NCBI RefSeq assembly: GCF_964340395.1
Contig: NC_135557.1
Location: forward strand, 19,274,725 to 19,338,724
DNA from: Glandiceps talaboti
Taxonomy: Eukaryota; Hemichordata; Enteropneusta; Spengelidae
Reading direction: 5' to 3'
Length of the DNA: 64,000 nt
In this document: positions 28,035 through 38,504 of the stretch, in pieces
How the letters are laid out: every line of letters starts with the position of its first letter
How positions within the stretch are numbered: the first letter of the stretch is position 1
Translations under genes and position numbers: made by a program
Notes under the pieces: generated by a model
Seen by the model: the letters and a program-made list of their open reading frames with translations, nothing else
The model's database searches: none
Told to the model about the DNA's origin: nothing

Positions 28035-28277
28035 TATCTTTATAGAACTCTTTCATGGTTTGATATGTTAGCATGCCCCAAAATAGTACAGGCTGTCATT
28101 ATCTAGTAAAAGTTCATATCATCCATGTAGACTTTCAAAATAGTTGCCCCGACACTGAAATTATTTTCAAATAGTTTTAAAAGTGCTCCACGTATAGTCT
28201 CTAGATAAAACCCCACTGTGTTGATCAAAAGAATTTTTTCAACCCCGTTTGCTACTATTTTCCTCTCAAACATACTA

Positions 28278-28450
28278 ACCAGTGTGCCCTCTAAGCCAAT
28301 TTGATATGCTACTGATGCACTCAATCTCTAGTGATGCACCAAAATTTGGTGTTCCCCTATCTCTTACTATATGGTGACTCAAAGGAAATGCCAGTTTTTA
28401 TCATCGTGACTCACAACAAATTTCACTGTTATTACAGAGCCCACTGATAC
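28278..28450. mobile_element. MITE-like element B, copy 3
   Basis: It starts CAGTGTGCCCTCTAAGCCAA and shares 'tgatgcaccaaaatttggtg' and 'tcttactatatggtgactca' with copy 1. The right end is weaker. Confidence 0.8.
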
Positions 28451-29455
28451 TGACACTTGTGCCTTCATCCATATTTGCACCCCTGAGTAACAATTTTGAT
28501 ATTACCAGTAGTCAAACCAACCGATGTTAAGACATCTAAGTCTGTTAGAATTCAATATGAGAGATATGGGGTTTGGCTGTGTTTCTATCTGTCCAAACGT
28601 ATCCATGGTGAACTTTTGTATTGAACTCTTAAATCTATATACATTTAGAACTTTTGTGGCCAATACAATGTAGGTTAAAAGGGGTAAATTTGTATAATGA
28701 TGGGTACAAGTATTAAATTTGAATTCATGAAAAAATCTGAGAAGTGTACTACTAAAATTCATCTGATATACTCACCAGTATCATTTCAAATCTTTATGAA
28801 TCGCTACAAAGCAGAGAGAGAGTATTTCAACTAATTCTTATGAGTATACAATCACATTCAGGGCTTGAAATACAAAATAAAATTCATAAGTCAACGAGAC
28901 AAATTCAAGAATGAAAGTCTGTCTCAATCAGAAATATGGCGTGTTCCAGAGTATGTGTTTTATGGTCCAGTGTTGAAAGCTTCACACGTTGTGTGGTTGT
29001 ATGTCATAAACAAGCAAGAAAACACTTGAAAGTAAAATGCCACATAATACTACCCCGTCCATGTGGACAAGTATTCCTGAAAAGTACCTGTGCAAAACTG
29101 CAAGTGCATATCTGGAACAGGTTGGCATTTCGAGCCTAAATATCATTACTTTAAGTGTTCACCAAGAATAGGATGTTTTCTGTGTATGCCAGAATGTTGG
29201 ACATAGAAAGTTTAAATGCTTGACCAGTATTTTGTGGTTTAAAATCCATTTCCATATTTTTCAGAAACCTCAATTTCTTGGAAGTAAACTCTTTACAAAG
29301 ACTCAGTTTGAATTAGGATTACAATTTAGTTGTGAAAAACAGTTGTCTGACACAGCTGCAAAGTTAGTCAAGAACGAAAGACAGATCACATGTAATCCTT
29401 AAGGTTCCACTGATAAGATAACACAAATGCAAGAATCTGGGATTGAAATATTGGC
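28451..29455. other. Intergenic, no gene recognised
   Basis: No supported gene. A short block at about 29400-29465 ('ccactgataagataacac..gggattgaaat..tggc') repeats one at about 17630-17690, showing a further dispersed repeat. Confidence 0.5.
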
Positions 29456-29462
29456 ATTTAAT

Positions 29463-29922
29463 TTTTAAAGGCATAACTGCCTGGTGCTTGGCACCCTATT
29501 TTGCATATGACTGACTGTATGTTTTAGTGGTGGAGAACTTGTTGTAACTCACTGGCAAGTAATTACCAAAATATAAACGTTCCCTATCTTGGTTGTTCAC
29601 ATGCAAATGTCGCATATTTGAATAGTCCTGAGCGACACACAATCTAAACAGCTGTTTGCAGGAGAATCTGTCTCATTTTGAAAGGTTTTTACATTCTATG
29701 ATACAAACTGATTGATTTTCAACTAATTAGTGTATCAAATTACCATCCTACAACATTCACAAACAATGTGTACATGATTCATGACCTGTGTGTTTCTCAG
29801 AGCACAGAAAAAATGTTGAAAACAAGACCCAGAAGCTAGTGCTCTGTACAGCAGTTTGAATTTCCCGCATTTGCATAGATTAGCCATAATCCTCTTTATA
29901 TAGGACAGTTCTGTGTTTAAAA
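29463..29922. mobile_element. MITE-like element C, copy 2
   Basis: Same order of blocks as 15675-16135: 'ggcaccctattttgcatatg', 'acacaatctaaacagctgtt', 'agaagctagtgctctgtaca' and the terminal AGTTCTGTGTTTAA. It lies about 90 bases before the 3' splice site of the zinc-finger gene. Confidence 0.85.
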
Positions 29923-30000
29923 TTCCTGAGGAATAAATAAGTATGTATGCTCGCTGCCTAGCAATAGCAGTACTTGACTTACCAGTAGGTCATTTTCTAT

Positions 30001-30087
30001 TTTTTTTTCAGATGAGAGAAAGTTCTAAAGTATTGCTATACATGATCTTTTGATAAAAAGAAGCTTACAAAGATATATACTGTCACA
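30001..30087 (+). promoter_or_regulatory. 3' splice site and 5' leader of the zinc-finger gene, with a small upstream ORF
   Basis: A T-rich tract ends in CAG at 30009-30011. The leader then starts at once with an ATG (30013) opening a 14-codon upstream ORF that ends TGA at 30052-30054, before the main ATG at 30088. This could damp translation of the long protein. Confidence 0.55.
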
Positions 30088-33000
30088 ATGTCAAACAGCG
30101 GGAAAGATTCTGAGGCTGCCTGTACAGAAAAGGAACCATCTGACAGAAAGTCAGAGTCTGCAAAATGTTTGCCAACTGAGGAAAAAAATTGCGTGGAGAA
30201 TCAAACCACAAATGATAAGGAACCTCATGGTCAAAAATCAACCACAAATGATAAGGAACGTCATGGTCAAAAATCAACCACAAATGATAAGGAACCTCAT
30301 GGTCAAAAGTCAACCACAGATGATAAAGAACCTCATGGTCAAAAATCAACCACAAATGATAAGGAACCTCATGGTCAAAAGTCAACCACAAATGATAAGG
30401 AACCTCATGGTCAAAAATCAACCACAAATGATAAGGAACCTCATGGTCAAAAGTCAACTACAAATGATAAAGAACCTCATGGTCAAAAGTCAACCACAGA
30501 TGATAAAGAACCTCATGGTCAAAAATCAACCACAAATGATAAAGAACCTCATGGTCAAAAGTCAACCACAAATGATAAGGAACCTCATGGTCAAAAATCA
30601 ACCACAAATGATAAGGAACCTCATGGTCAAAAATCAACCACAAATGATAAGGAACGTTATGGTCAAAAGTCAATCACAAATGATAAGGAACCTCATGGTC
30701 AAAAATCGGGGAAATATCAAAGGTCAGCATCACCAAGGAATGGGAAAAAGACTTCATATGGATTTCAGTCAAGAAAGAAGGCTGTGTCTCTTTCTTCTAA
30801 GAGAAGTATGTTTGGCAAGACATCTAGCAAGAGACGCAGTTACAAGTTTAAACCATACATGTGTGCTATATGCAATGCAGGTTTTAAATATGAACAAGTT
30901 TTGGTGTATCATGTACGCAGTCATACAGGAGAGAAGCCGTATGAATGTGAACATTGTAATTTCACAGCCACACAACCAGCTGGACTTGAGACACATAGAC
31001 TAACATCTCATAATCTCAATAAGTATACATGTTCAGAGTGTGGCAAATCCTTCCAAAAGGAAGCCACTTTAAAATTACATCTTCAAATCCATGAGCAGAA
31101 AAACAAGCAGGACTTAAAACAATCAAAATCTACCGAGGACAAAGAAATTAATGTCCGAGAGAACAAGGAAATTAATGTCCGTGCGCAGACGAAGAATACG
31201 AAAGATTTGCAAGGTGATAGGAAGCAAACAAAGGACTTGAGCCGTAAAGAGACAAAGACACTAGAAGAAGAGAGCTCTAGTAACAAAAACAGCAAAGATG
31301 AAGACAGCAAAGACAACAAAATGAAAGACAATGTATATTTATGTGAAGTTTGTTCTTATACTTGTGATGGCATTACTTCTTACATGCATCACATGAGTGG
31401 GCATCGCAGTGAGAGAGTTGCTGTCTCGCAACCAACAAATTTGACATCTAGTGAGCAATTTATGCTGCAATTGAAACCAAAGAGTGATTCACATGGTAAA
31501 AAATACTGGTCCTGTATTAAGTGTAATTATGTAAGATTCACACAAAAGAGTGCCTTTACTCATCATCTTATCAGTTGTCAACATCGTGTTGTCTATGGCT
31601 GTGATAGTTGCGAGTATATAGCTGTCAAAATGTCTGAGTTGGAGGGGCATAGACAAACTGAACATGCACCAAAGGGGCTTCCGTCGTCACAGACATCAGG
31701 GACCCTTCAAGTCGTCTATGGATGTGAAGTGTGTACTTTTGTCACAACTGTCATCACTGATCTTGCGCAGCACAGATTTGATCAACACAGACTGCCTAAA
31801 TCTACCTGCAAAGAGTTTGGATTTCAACAGAAAGCTGTTTTTATCTGTGAGTTTTGTAAATTTATCTCCACCTCACAGGCAGACTACAATACTCATAAAA
31901 TGGTCATGCATCCACAGAAGGGGTCTCAAGTCACAACATCAACAAGTCTCCTACATAGTGTACCACAGAGTCATATGAATCCTACGGTGAATAGCGTGAG
32001 TATACCAGAAGGTCATTCAAACCCAGTTATCAAATTAACAAGGATTGATCAAAGTGAGCCAGGGCAGGGGAAGAAGGGAAAGAAAAAGACATCAAAGGTC
32101 AGAAAAGCAGATTCTACTAACAAAGATTCCCCTGCTCTAAGTCCAACTTTTTATCGTGATGGGTCAACTTTTTATCGTGATGGGATAGAGAAAAATTATG
32201 GGAAAGGAATAGGTACTAAGAAAATTGTCATCCCTAATGTTACGCAAGGTGGAAATCAATCCGGAGATGTTGATGATAACGCAAACAAGAAATACTACTG
32301 GGGATTTACATGCCCATATTGTCATAGTCATTTCAAGTCAACCTATGAGTTAGCTCATCACAAGAAGGAAATTAAAGACAACTGGTACCATTGTCGCTGT
32401 CATGTTTGTAAATATGCAGCCTCTTCGAAGTGCGACTTAGAACGCCATAAACAACAGTATCATGGCCACATTTGTAAAATGTGTGATGCAACATGTACAT
32501 CAGAAGAAGATTTGATTCACCATACACGTCTTGTGCATCCAATTATTTTCAAACACAAGTATTCACATTTAGATTTGAAGCAACCTGATCACCGAAATAC
32601 TCAACAGTCTAACATTGTTATACCACATACGCAAACAAATAAGACGCCAAAAAATATGAACCAGGTGCATCAATCGGGAAATACTAGTAAATCCCAGATT
32701 GATAACCAAGTACAGAGATCAAAAGACATTAGCGAATCTCGGAAGGTTGTAAAGCAAATGCAGTACTCAAAAGAATCAGGTCAACCTCAGAAAGGTGTGT
32801 ATCAAATGAAACAATTCAAACAGCCATATCAGTCTCAAAAAAGTGGTAGCCAAATTCAACATAAGCAAAGTGAAGGCAGTCATAGGCAGAAAGCCTCAGA
32901 GGGCCTAGTGAAGGGTACAATACCAGTGCATATGAAAGGATTCCCTTCTCGTTTGAAACCTGGAAAATTGTACCAAAATCCAAATGCTCATGTCAGGAAG

Positions 33001-36000
33001 AAGCAGTTGTCATGTCAGAATGAAGATGAGATTGAAGAAGGTGGGGATTCAGACTCTTCCTTAGATGATGAAGAAGAGGAGGAGTTCTTAGCAATGCTTG
33101 AGGAACAAGATGATAGTGATGATGATAATGATGGCTCTGAGGAAGATGATGAGGAATATGATGATGAAGAAGAAGAAGAAGATGATGATGACGAAATTCC
33201 AAATAGTAAACCATTTTCCACAATTGACCACAGAACAGTAACGCCTGGACCCATGCCAAAGGCTCCTTCCCTACCAGCAATTATTAACCAACACAAGCAA
33301 AAGCCATTGGTGATTCCAGGTATGTTCCTGACAAGTTCACTTGGATTACCTCTATTCCCAGAGTATGGAAAGTCCAAAGAACAACGGGACCAGATACCAT
33401 TTCCATTAATGCCTTTGGAAGATATCGAAAACATGACGCAAGCATTCATCACCAAGTCTCATGCTGCTATTCTGTCTTTCTTCTTGGACAGTACCATGCT
33501 AATGCAGGCAAAGACTGTCCTTAGACGAAGAAAACCATGGACATATTACAGTTTGGAGGAAATGAGGAAAGAGTCCGTCCCGTTAGCTGCTGTCTCTGTA
33601 GCTAACTCTGCCAGTTACAGAAAAGGTGCCACTGTTACTGCAACTAGTAAAACCAGCAACAAAAGGGGTGCTGCTATCACTGCAGGTAATAACACTAAGG
33701 GAGTCATGCAAACCCAACAGACGAAAAGTACTGATAAACTACCGCAAAATACGGGTACAACTGATATACTAGACTTAAAAAGTGAAGCTGAGAAACAATT
33801 AGCATTGCTTCAACAACATCATCTGTCTACCCAACGATCTAATCAACAACCACCAAATGCACCACCAGATGCCTCAATGCTGGATCGGTCTATAGTTGTG
33901 ACCTTAGATATGATACGTAAGATTCAACATTTAGTTAGAGAGGGTAAACTTACTCAGCAACTGAGCCAGGAAATCTCACCTCACTGTCAAGTCATCTGTA
34001 ATCCATATGCGTCCTTGAAGGACAAGTTACATCATGTTGAAATCATTAACTTTATTATAACCAAGAGAACTGGTATTGGTCTGGATGAACTGGCTAATTC
34101 AGCTGGGTCAAGTTCCCAAGCTGACGCCAAAGAAGGGACATGGTCTGCTATCAAGAATCTATTGTCGGGGCAACAGAATGAAGCTATGGCAGTCATTAGT
34201 ACAAGCAGGGAAGCTCAGAAGTCTGGAAAGAAAAGTCATACCATCAGCAAACAAAGCACTCTTAAGGGTACATGCAATCAAAAGACGGGATACAGAGGGG
34301 AGATTTCAAAACCTGCAAATAAGTTATCTAAGAAAACATCTAGTGGAAAAATGATAGAAGTATACAAGAAACAAACATCACAAACAAAAAAGAGAATGCG
34401 TGACTCAAGCTGTGAAGAGGGTGGTTCTGAACAACACACACCAAAGCTCAGAAAGTCAAATCAATCTTATAAACACAAAACAAGGACCAGGTCAGGAGGT
34501 GAAGCCTTGGATCGAGAAGGAGATGTAACAACAGGGAATGTAAGCACTCACAAGGAAGATGAGGATGTGCGAAATCTTTCGCTCTATGTGTATCAAGAAC
34601 GAAAGTCAAAGAAAGTTGCAGAAGAGAAGATGCGAGACGGCTCAAAATATCTCAAAATAAACAGTCCAAAAATGATCAAAGAAAATTCCAGAAATCAGAG
34701 GAAGTATGACAAGGAGAGACAGAAAAGCAGTAATGAGAGGAGGATGGGTAGCAGTAGTACAGATGAGACACCAGCTACTAAGGTAAAATTGAGTGAGCGA
34801 GAAAAGAGGGCACAAAGAAGAAAACTGAGACAAAGTATGGGTGATAGCAGTGACAGCGAAGATGAAATAACATCAACATCAAACAGAACAAAAGCCCAAG
34901 AAAGGAGGAAAATGTCTGAGTTACTGCAAAGAGAACGTCAATCACAGACTAGAATTGATAAAAAGAGACATGATAGTGATAAAGAGAGAAATAAAGATGA
35001 AGGCAAGGATGGTCCTGATAGTGACTGCAGTGGTGACCGTGCTGCAATTAGAATAACACGTAGCGGTGTCAGGGTTATCCAGATATCTACCTGTAGGCAA
35101 GACCAAACACAGAAGAAGGTAGTTAGTGGAAATAAGAACAATGATACTGATGAAGAGGGTAGTATACAAGGAAAAGGTAATCGGGGTATAGTAATACCAA
35201 ACGTATCACATAGATATGTGTCAAAGAAAACAGCAGCTGATAGTAAGGTAAGGGACTGTGAAAGGCCAGAAAGGGTGACACGCAATGGAGTGAAAGAAAA
35301 TGAGGTGTTGCAAGAGAGTAGGCAAAATGTTGAAGATGCAGATGATGAAAATGAAGGTACATTCACAAAAAGAGCAACTAGAAGTACATGTAGTGTATCT
35401 CAGTCACCATTGCATCAATCCAAGTCAACTAAGGATAAAAATGAGTCAGAAGTTTCAAAGATGATTGCAACCCCAGATGAAGATGACTGTAGTGATGATG
35501 AGTACTGTATCAGAGTTACAAGAAGTGGTACCAAAGTGATGGGTAAAAAAAGGAGTGAACCAAATGTTAGTGGTGATGAGAGTCTTGATGGAAGAGCATT
35601 GAAGAGAACAACAAGAAGTGGGGTGAAACGACATCAAGAATCAAGTCAAAAATCTCCAGAACAGAAGAAGGCTAGGAAAGAAAATAGGGATGGAAATCAT
35701 CAGAAAAGTACCGGTGCTGATTGTGTTAACGAAAAGAATGATAATATGAAAGCTGTGAAGAGTCCTCCAGAAGTTGCCAAAGGGAAGAAAAGTGGACTAC
35801 TACCAGTGCAATGTGAAGGTGATAGTGAAATGAATCAACGCCAAAGAACAACACGTCGTTGTATCAACTCCAGCGAATCAAATATGGGACAGTTGAACAT
35901 AAAAGGAGTATCTGTGCAAAAAAGATGTTCTAATACTGAAAGAGATGAGTTTCCTGTCAAAGTGAGAAAATTAGACATGCCAGAGGACGGTATCCAGGTA

Positions 36001-36438
36001 ACAGATCTGCAAGATATGTCAAGTTGTAGCCAAAATAAGAGGCAAGATAGTGAGAAAAAAAGTATTGTTGAACAACACAATTCCTGTGAAACTTCAACCG
36101 AAACCAAAGGAAGGAGATCCCAACAAAAAGACTCAAATTCAGAAAATACTAAAATAAGAAACACTTCTGATGAAAAAACTGAGGATGAAATAGATGTCAA
36201 AAATACAAGAACACTTCGACGGAAAATGTGCATTTCATCTCCCAAACATACAGACATCAAAGCAAAAAGGACAGGGATGGATAAAAGCAGGAAAAGCCTA
36301 AATTCTGAGAGAGGAAAGAAAAGTATTTCTTCACCCAGTAATGGTGCCAATAAATATCCTATCAGAGGTTGCACAAAAGAAGTGGTATCACCTAAAAGAA
36401 CCAGAACGACAAGAAGTAATACTTCCTACAAGGTTTGA
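30088..36438 (+). CDS. 2116-aa multi-C2H2 zinc-finger protein with N-terminal 12-aa repeats
   Basis: Probably a nuclear DNA-binding regulator. One uninterrupted exon encodes it. Residues about 40-207 are fourteen copies of TTNDKEPHGQKS. A typical C2H2 cluster follows at 257-336 (three fingers, the first two joined by a TGEKPYEC linker). Separate fingers begin near 417, 474, 504, 543 and 585. A further group lies at about 740-820 with irregular spacing. Residues about 980-1040 are almost all Asp/Glu/Ser. A mixed helical segment near 1263-1330 (MLDRSIVVTLDMIRK) may be a folded domain. The last 460 residues are basic, serine-rich and disordered, and carry a recurring R(V/T)TRSGVK-like motif. Finger spacing vaguely recalls REST-type repressors, but I cannot assign an orthologue. 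ATG 30088 is the first in-frame start after the acceptor and an upstream ORF. The last codons read TAC AAG GTT TGA, so splicing at AAG|GT cannot be fully excluded. Confidence 0.88.
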   Translation: MSNSGKDSEAACTEKEPSDRKSESAKCLPTEEKNCVENQTTNDKEPHGQKSTTNDKERHGQKSTTNDKEPHGQKSTTDDKEPHGQKSTTNDKEPHGQKSTTNDKEPHGQKSTTNDKEPHGQKSTTNDKEPHGQKSTTDDKEPHGQKSTTNDKEPHGQKSTTNDKEPHGQKSTTNDKEPHGQKSTTNDKERYGQKSITNDKEPHGQKSGKYQRSASPRNGKKTSYGFQSRKKAVSLSSKRSMFGKTSSKRRSYKFKPYMCAICNAGFKYEQVLVYHVRSHTGEKPYECEHCNFTATQPAGLETHRLTSHNLNKYTCSECGKSFQKEATLKLHLQIHEQKNKQDLKQSKSTEDKEINVRENKEINVRAQTKNTKDLQGDRKQTKDLSRKETKTLEEESSSNKNSKDEDSKDNKMKDNVYLCEVCSYTCDGITSYMHHMSGHRSERVAVSQPTNLTSSEQFMLQLKPKSDSHGKKYWSCIKCNYVRFTQKSAFTHHLISCQHRVVYGCDSCEYIAVKMSELEGHRQTEHAPKGLPSSQTSGTLQVVYGCEVCTFVTTVITDLAQHRFDQHRLPKSTCKEFGFQQKAVFICEFCKFISTSQADYNTHKMVMHPQKGSQVTTSTSLLHSVPQSHMNPTVNSVSIPEGHSNPVIKLTRIDQSEPGQGKKGKKKTSKVRKADSTNKDSPALSPTFYRDGSTFYRDGIEKNYGKGIGTKKIVIPNVTQGGNQSGDVDDNANKKYYWGFTCPYCHSHFKSTYELAHHKKEIKDNWYHCRCHVCKYAASSKCDLERHKQQYHGHICKMCDATCTSEEDLIHHTRLVHPIIFKHKYSHLDLKQPDHRNTQQSNIVIPHTQTNKTPKNMNQVHQSGNTSKSQIDNQVQRSKDISESRKVVKQMQYSKESGQPQKGVYQMKQFKQPYQSQKSGSQIQHKQSEGSHRQKASEGLVKGTIPVHMKGFPSRLKPGKLYQNPNAHVRKKQLSCQNEDEIEEGGDSDSSLDDEEEEEFLAMLEEQDDSDDDNDGSEEDDEEYDDEEEEEDDDDEIPNSKPFSTIDHRTVTPGPMPKAPSLPAIINQHKQKPLVIPGMFLTSSLGLPLFPEYGKSKEQRDQIPFPLMPLEDIENMTQAFITKSHAAILSFFLDSTMLMQAKTVLRRRKPWTYYSLEEMRKESVPLAAVSVANSASYRKGATVTATSKTSNKRGAAITAGNNTKGVMQTQQTKSTDKLPQNTGTTDILDLKSEAEKQLALLQQHHLSTQRSNQQPPNAPPDASMLDRSIVVTLDMIRKIQHLVREGKLTQQLSQEISPHCQVICNPYASLKDKLHHVEIINFIITKRTGIGLDELANSAGSSSQADAKEGTWSAIKNLLSGQQNEAMAVISTSREAQKSGKKSHTISKQSTLKGTCNQKTGYRGEISKPANKLSKKTSSGKMIEVYKKQTSQTKKRMRDSSCEEGGSEQHTPKLRKSNQSYKHKTRTRSGGEALDREGDVTTGNVSTHKEDEDVRNLSLYVYQERKSKKVAEEKMRDGSKYLKINSPKMIKENSRNQRKYDKERQKSSNERRMGSSSTDETPATKVKLSEREKRAQRRKLRQSMGDSSDSEDEITSTSNRTKAQERRKMSELLQRERQSQTRIDKKRHDSDKERNKDEGKDGPDSDCSGDRAAIRITRSGVRVIQISTCRQDQTQKKVVSGNKNNDTDEEGSIQGKGNRGIVIPNVSHRYVSKKTAADSKVRDCERPERVTRNGVKENEVLQESRQNVEDADDENEGTFTKRATRSTCSVSQSPLHQSKSTKDKNESEVSKMIATPDEDDCSDDEYCIRVTRSGTKVMGKKRSEPNVSGDESLDGRALKRTTRSGVKRHQESSQKSPEQKKARKENRDGNHQKSTGADCVNEKNDNMKAVKSPPEVAKGKKSGLLPVQCEGDSEMNQRQRTTRRCINSSESNMGQLNIKGVSVQKRCSNTERDEFPVKVRKLDMPEDGIQVTDLQDMSSCSQNKRQDSEKKSIVEQHNSCETSTETKGRRSQQKDSNSENTKIRNTSDEKTEDEIDVKNTRTLRRKMCISSPKHTDIKAKRTGMDKSRKSLNSERGKKSISSPSNGANKYPIRGCTKEVVSPKRTRTTRSNTSYKV
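30207..30710 (+). repeat. 36-bp coding minisatellite, 14 units
   Basis: Each unit encodes TTNDKEPHGQKS; a few carry R for P, D for N, or Y for H. Because 36 is a multiple of three, other frames and the minus strand are also open through the array (reading for example DHEVPYHLWL); these are shadows. Confidence 0.95.
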
Positions 36439-37380
36439 AAGGCAAGTGATTTAAGTCAATTATGTTGCAATTTGAACAATTTTCGAAACATTTTTGAGTC
36501 ACTGGTCGGTAATGAATCCTCTGTTTTCGTGCTTTTTTTCGTTCCAATGTTTAACTCAAATGAATTGTAAGCGAGGCGTCAGCGTACTGCCCATTTCAAA
36601 ATGCTGTATGCCTTGCTACATTTGTCGATTTTGACGGAATTGGGGTACCTCTGAACACTTCTTGGGTCTTGAAGGCTCTGTAATTAATGTTGGCATTAGG
36701 AAATGTCCGATATTTTGCCAGGTAAGGCGTAATTTAGCAGAAAAGTCTGCCCAACTTTGCGATTCAGATCTGAAGCGGTTCCGTCTATTTGCATTTGCGT
36801 AAACATACCAACATAAGCGACGTATCGTGCAGTGTGTTGGAATTGGAAATTTGACCATAGACAACCTTTACAAGTGATCACCGTCAAATATTATATTTCT
36901 TACGTATAGGTATTACCAAATATAAACTTTCATAATGCACATTTCTTTTACTTCAACAGGTTATGGTAACATGTGAAGTCAAGTTCATTCAATGAGAATA
37001 TGTGATGTCCATACTTCATAGCAAAGAGATAATGGTACAAGTAAGACTCTGAGAGAGATGTGATGGTGTGAAGTCATCCAAGGAATACTGGGGATTTTGA
37101 AATTGATCCAAACAGGAAAAAATGTGACTCCTCAAATCACAGTAAAAGATAGTATTGATACTATAAGGTCATTGTTGGATACTTCATAGATGATGTATTT
37201 TCGAAAGTACCCCAAAACTATGCACATTACCAAAAGTGTTCCTTTGCTTGGGAGTCATATCAATAGACCTGTTGTCAGTTCCAAGATGCATTGCGCTCCT
37301 CTCCATACATGTTCTGATTTGTACTATGACGGAACCCTATGATATGTGAGTGTACACTGTAAGTGTGGTGTACTTTGGTT
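36439..37380. other. 3' flank of the zinc-finger gene; no further gene recognised
   Basis: This should hold the 3' UTR. I see no convincing AATAAA close to the stop. No other coding exon is supported. Confidence 0.45.
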
Positions 37381-37384
37381 ATTT

Positions 37385-37765
37385 GCATGAGAGCTTGCAG
37401 TGTTCTCTACAGCCGTTAATATTCATGAGTTTTAGTGAGTGAAAGTGCAGCAGAAAACACTGCAAGCACAAGCATGAATACCCCAGAGTACCCACACTGG
37501 AACTCATGCGGAATGGAGTTCTGTACGTTTGTCTGAAACAGATAATGGGTGATAGCTTTTTTGTACAATGAACGACCATGCCCTCATTTGCATAATATTT
37601 GCATGCAGGTATGGAATAATGTATTCTGTATTGCCATGCAGTAATCTCTGGTACATATGTAATAATGTACAGTAAGTGAATGCACAATTTTATTTTTGTC
37701 AAATTTATTATTTCATATAAACATGTAATTACAACAGAACCCAGTGACACGAGTGCCAGTGTGGG
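37385..37765. mobile_element. Partial element D, copy 3
   Basis: It contains AGTGAGTGAAAGTGCAGCAG with AAAACACTGCAAGCAC at about 37434-37470 and 'gtacccacactgg', as in the shoulder of copies 1 and 2. 'cagtgacacgagtgccagtg' near 37741 resembles the outer arm. The middle does not match the other copies. Confidence 0.6.
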
Positions 37766-38500
37766 TACAGGGTGGGTGTGAGGTATTTACACTTTCAGGG
37801 TAGGGATGGGGTATTTGTAATTTCAGGGTAGGGGTGGGGTATTTGTACTTTAATTCACTTATGAAAGGATGGCGAAGAAAACACAATCAAATGAGCAAAT
37901 ACTCTGAGGAAACCACACTGGTATATAAAAATATGTTTCACAGGGTTTCTGTCACAGTATAGCCAAATATCAATCAGCATGGATACAGTACAATATACTA
38001 CAGTAATATTTTAAAAATATTTGGCATATTTTGTACTTTCTATGTATTGCACCTCAACAGGGTATATGTAGATTTGTATTTAGTCAATTACAGGAGATTT
38101 CTTATTTGAAAGATTACATTTGAGAGTATTTGAGATTTTCCAGTTACGGTTTGATATTAATGTCTTGGTAAGAAGTAATATCAAATTATCTTTTTTCAAC
38201 CTGATGTTTTGAATTAAAAGATTTCAATGAAGATATGTTAAATTCACTGCTTACCATGGAAACGATTTTGAGTCGCCACACTGCACAACAGAACACACAT
38301 ATGTAAATGTACCAATAGGTGAGGAGTATGTCTTCTATGAGGAGTTGTGTAGTAATAAAATTGCAACAGGGAAGAGTCTAATTTATCTCAAACTTCTTGG
38401 CAACTGTTTAGCCTCGGTATATCACTTTATACTTCACTTTTAATACTATTTGTAATTGGGTATATATGTACATACATGTATATTTCACAATTTGTCATTA
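37766..38500. other. Intergenic, no gene recognised
   Basis: A short GGGTAGGG(A/G)TGGGGTATTTGTA duplication lies at 37798-37850. Nothing else is recognised. Confidence 0.5.
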
Positions 38501-38504
38501 TTCT

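Noticed and set aside
30083-30673. Minus-strand and alternative-frame proteins through the zinc-finger gene's 36-bp repeat
   Set aside because: A repeat period divisible by three keeps other frames open; the main frame alone continues into zinc fingers.
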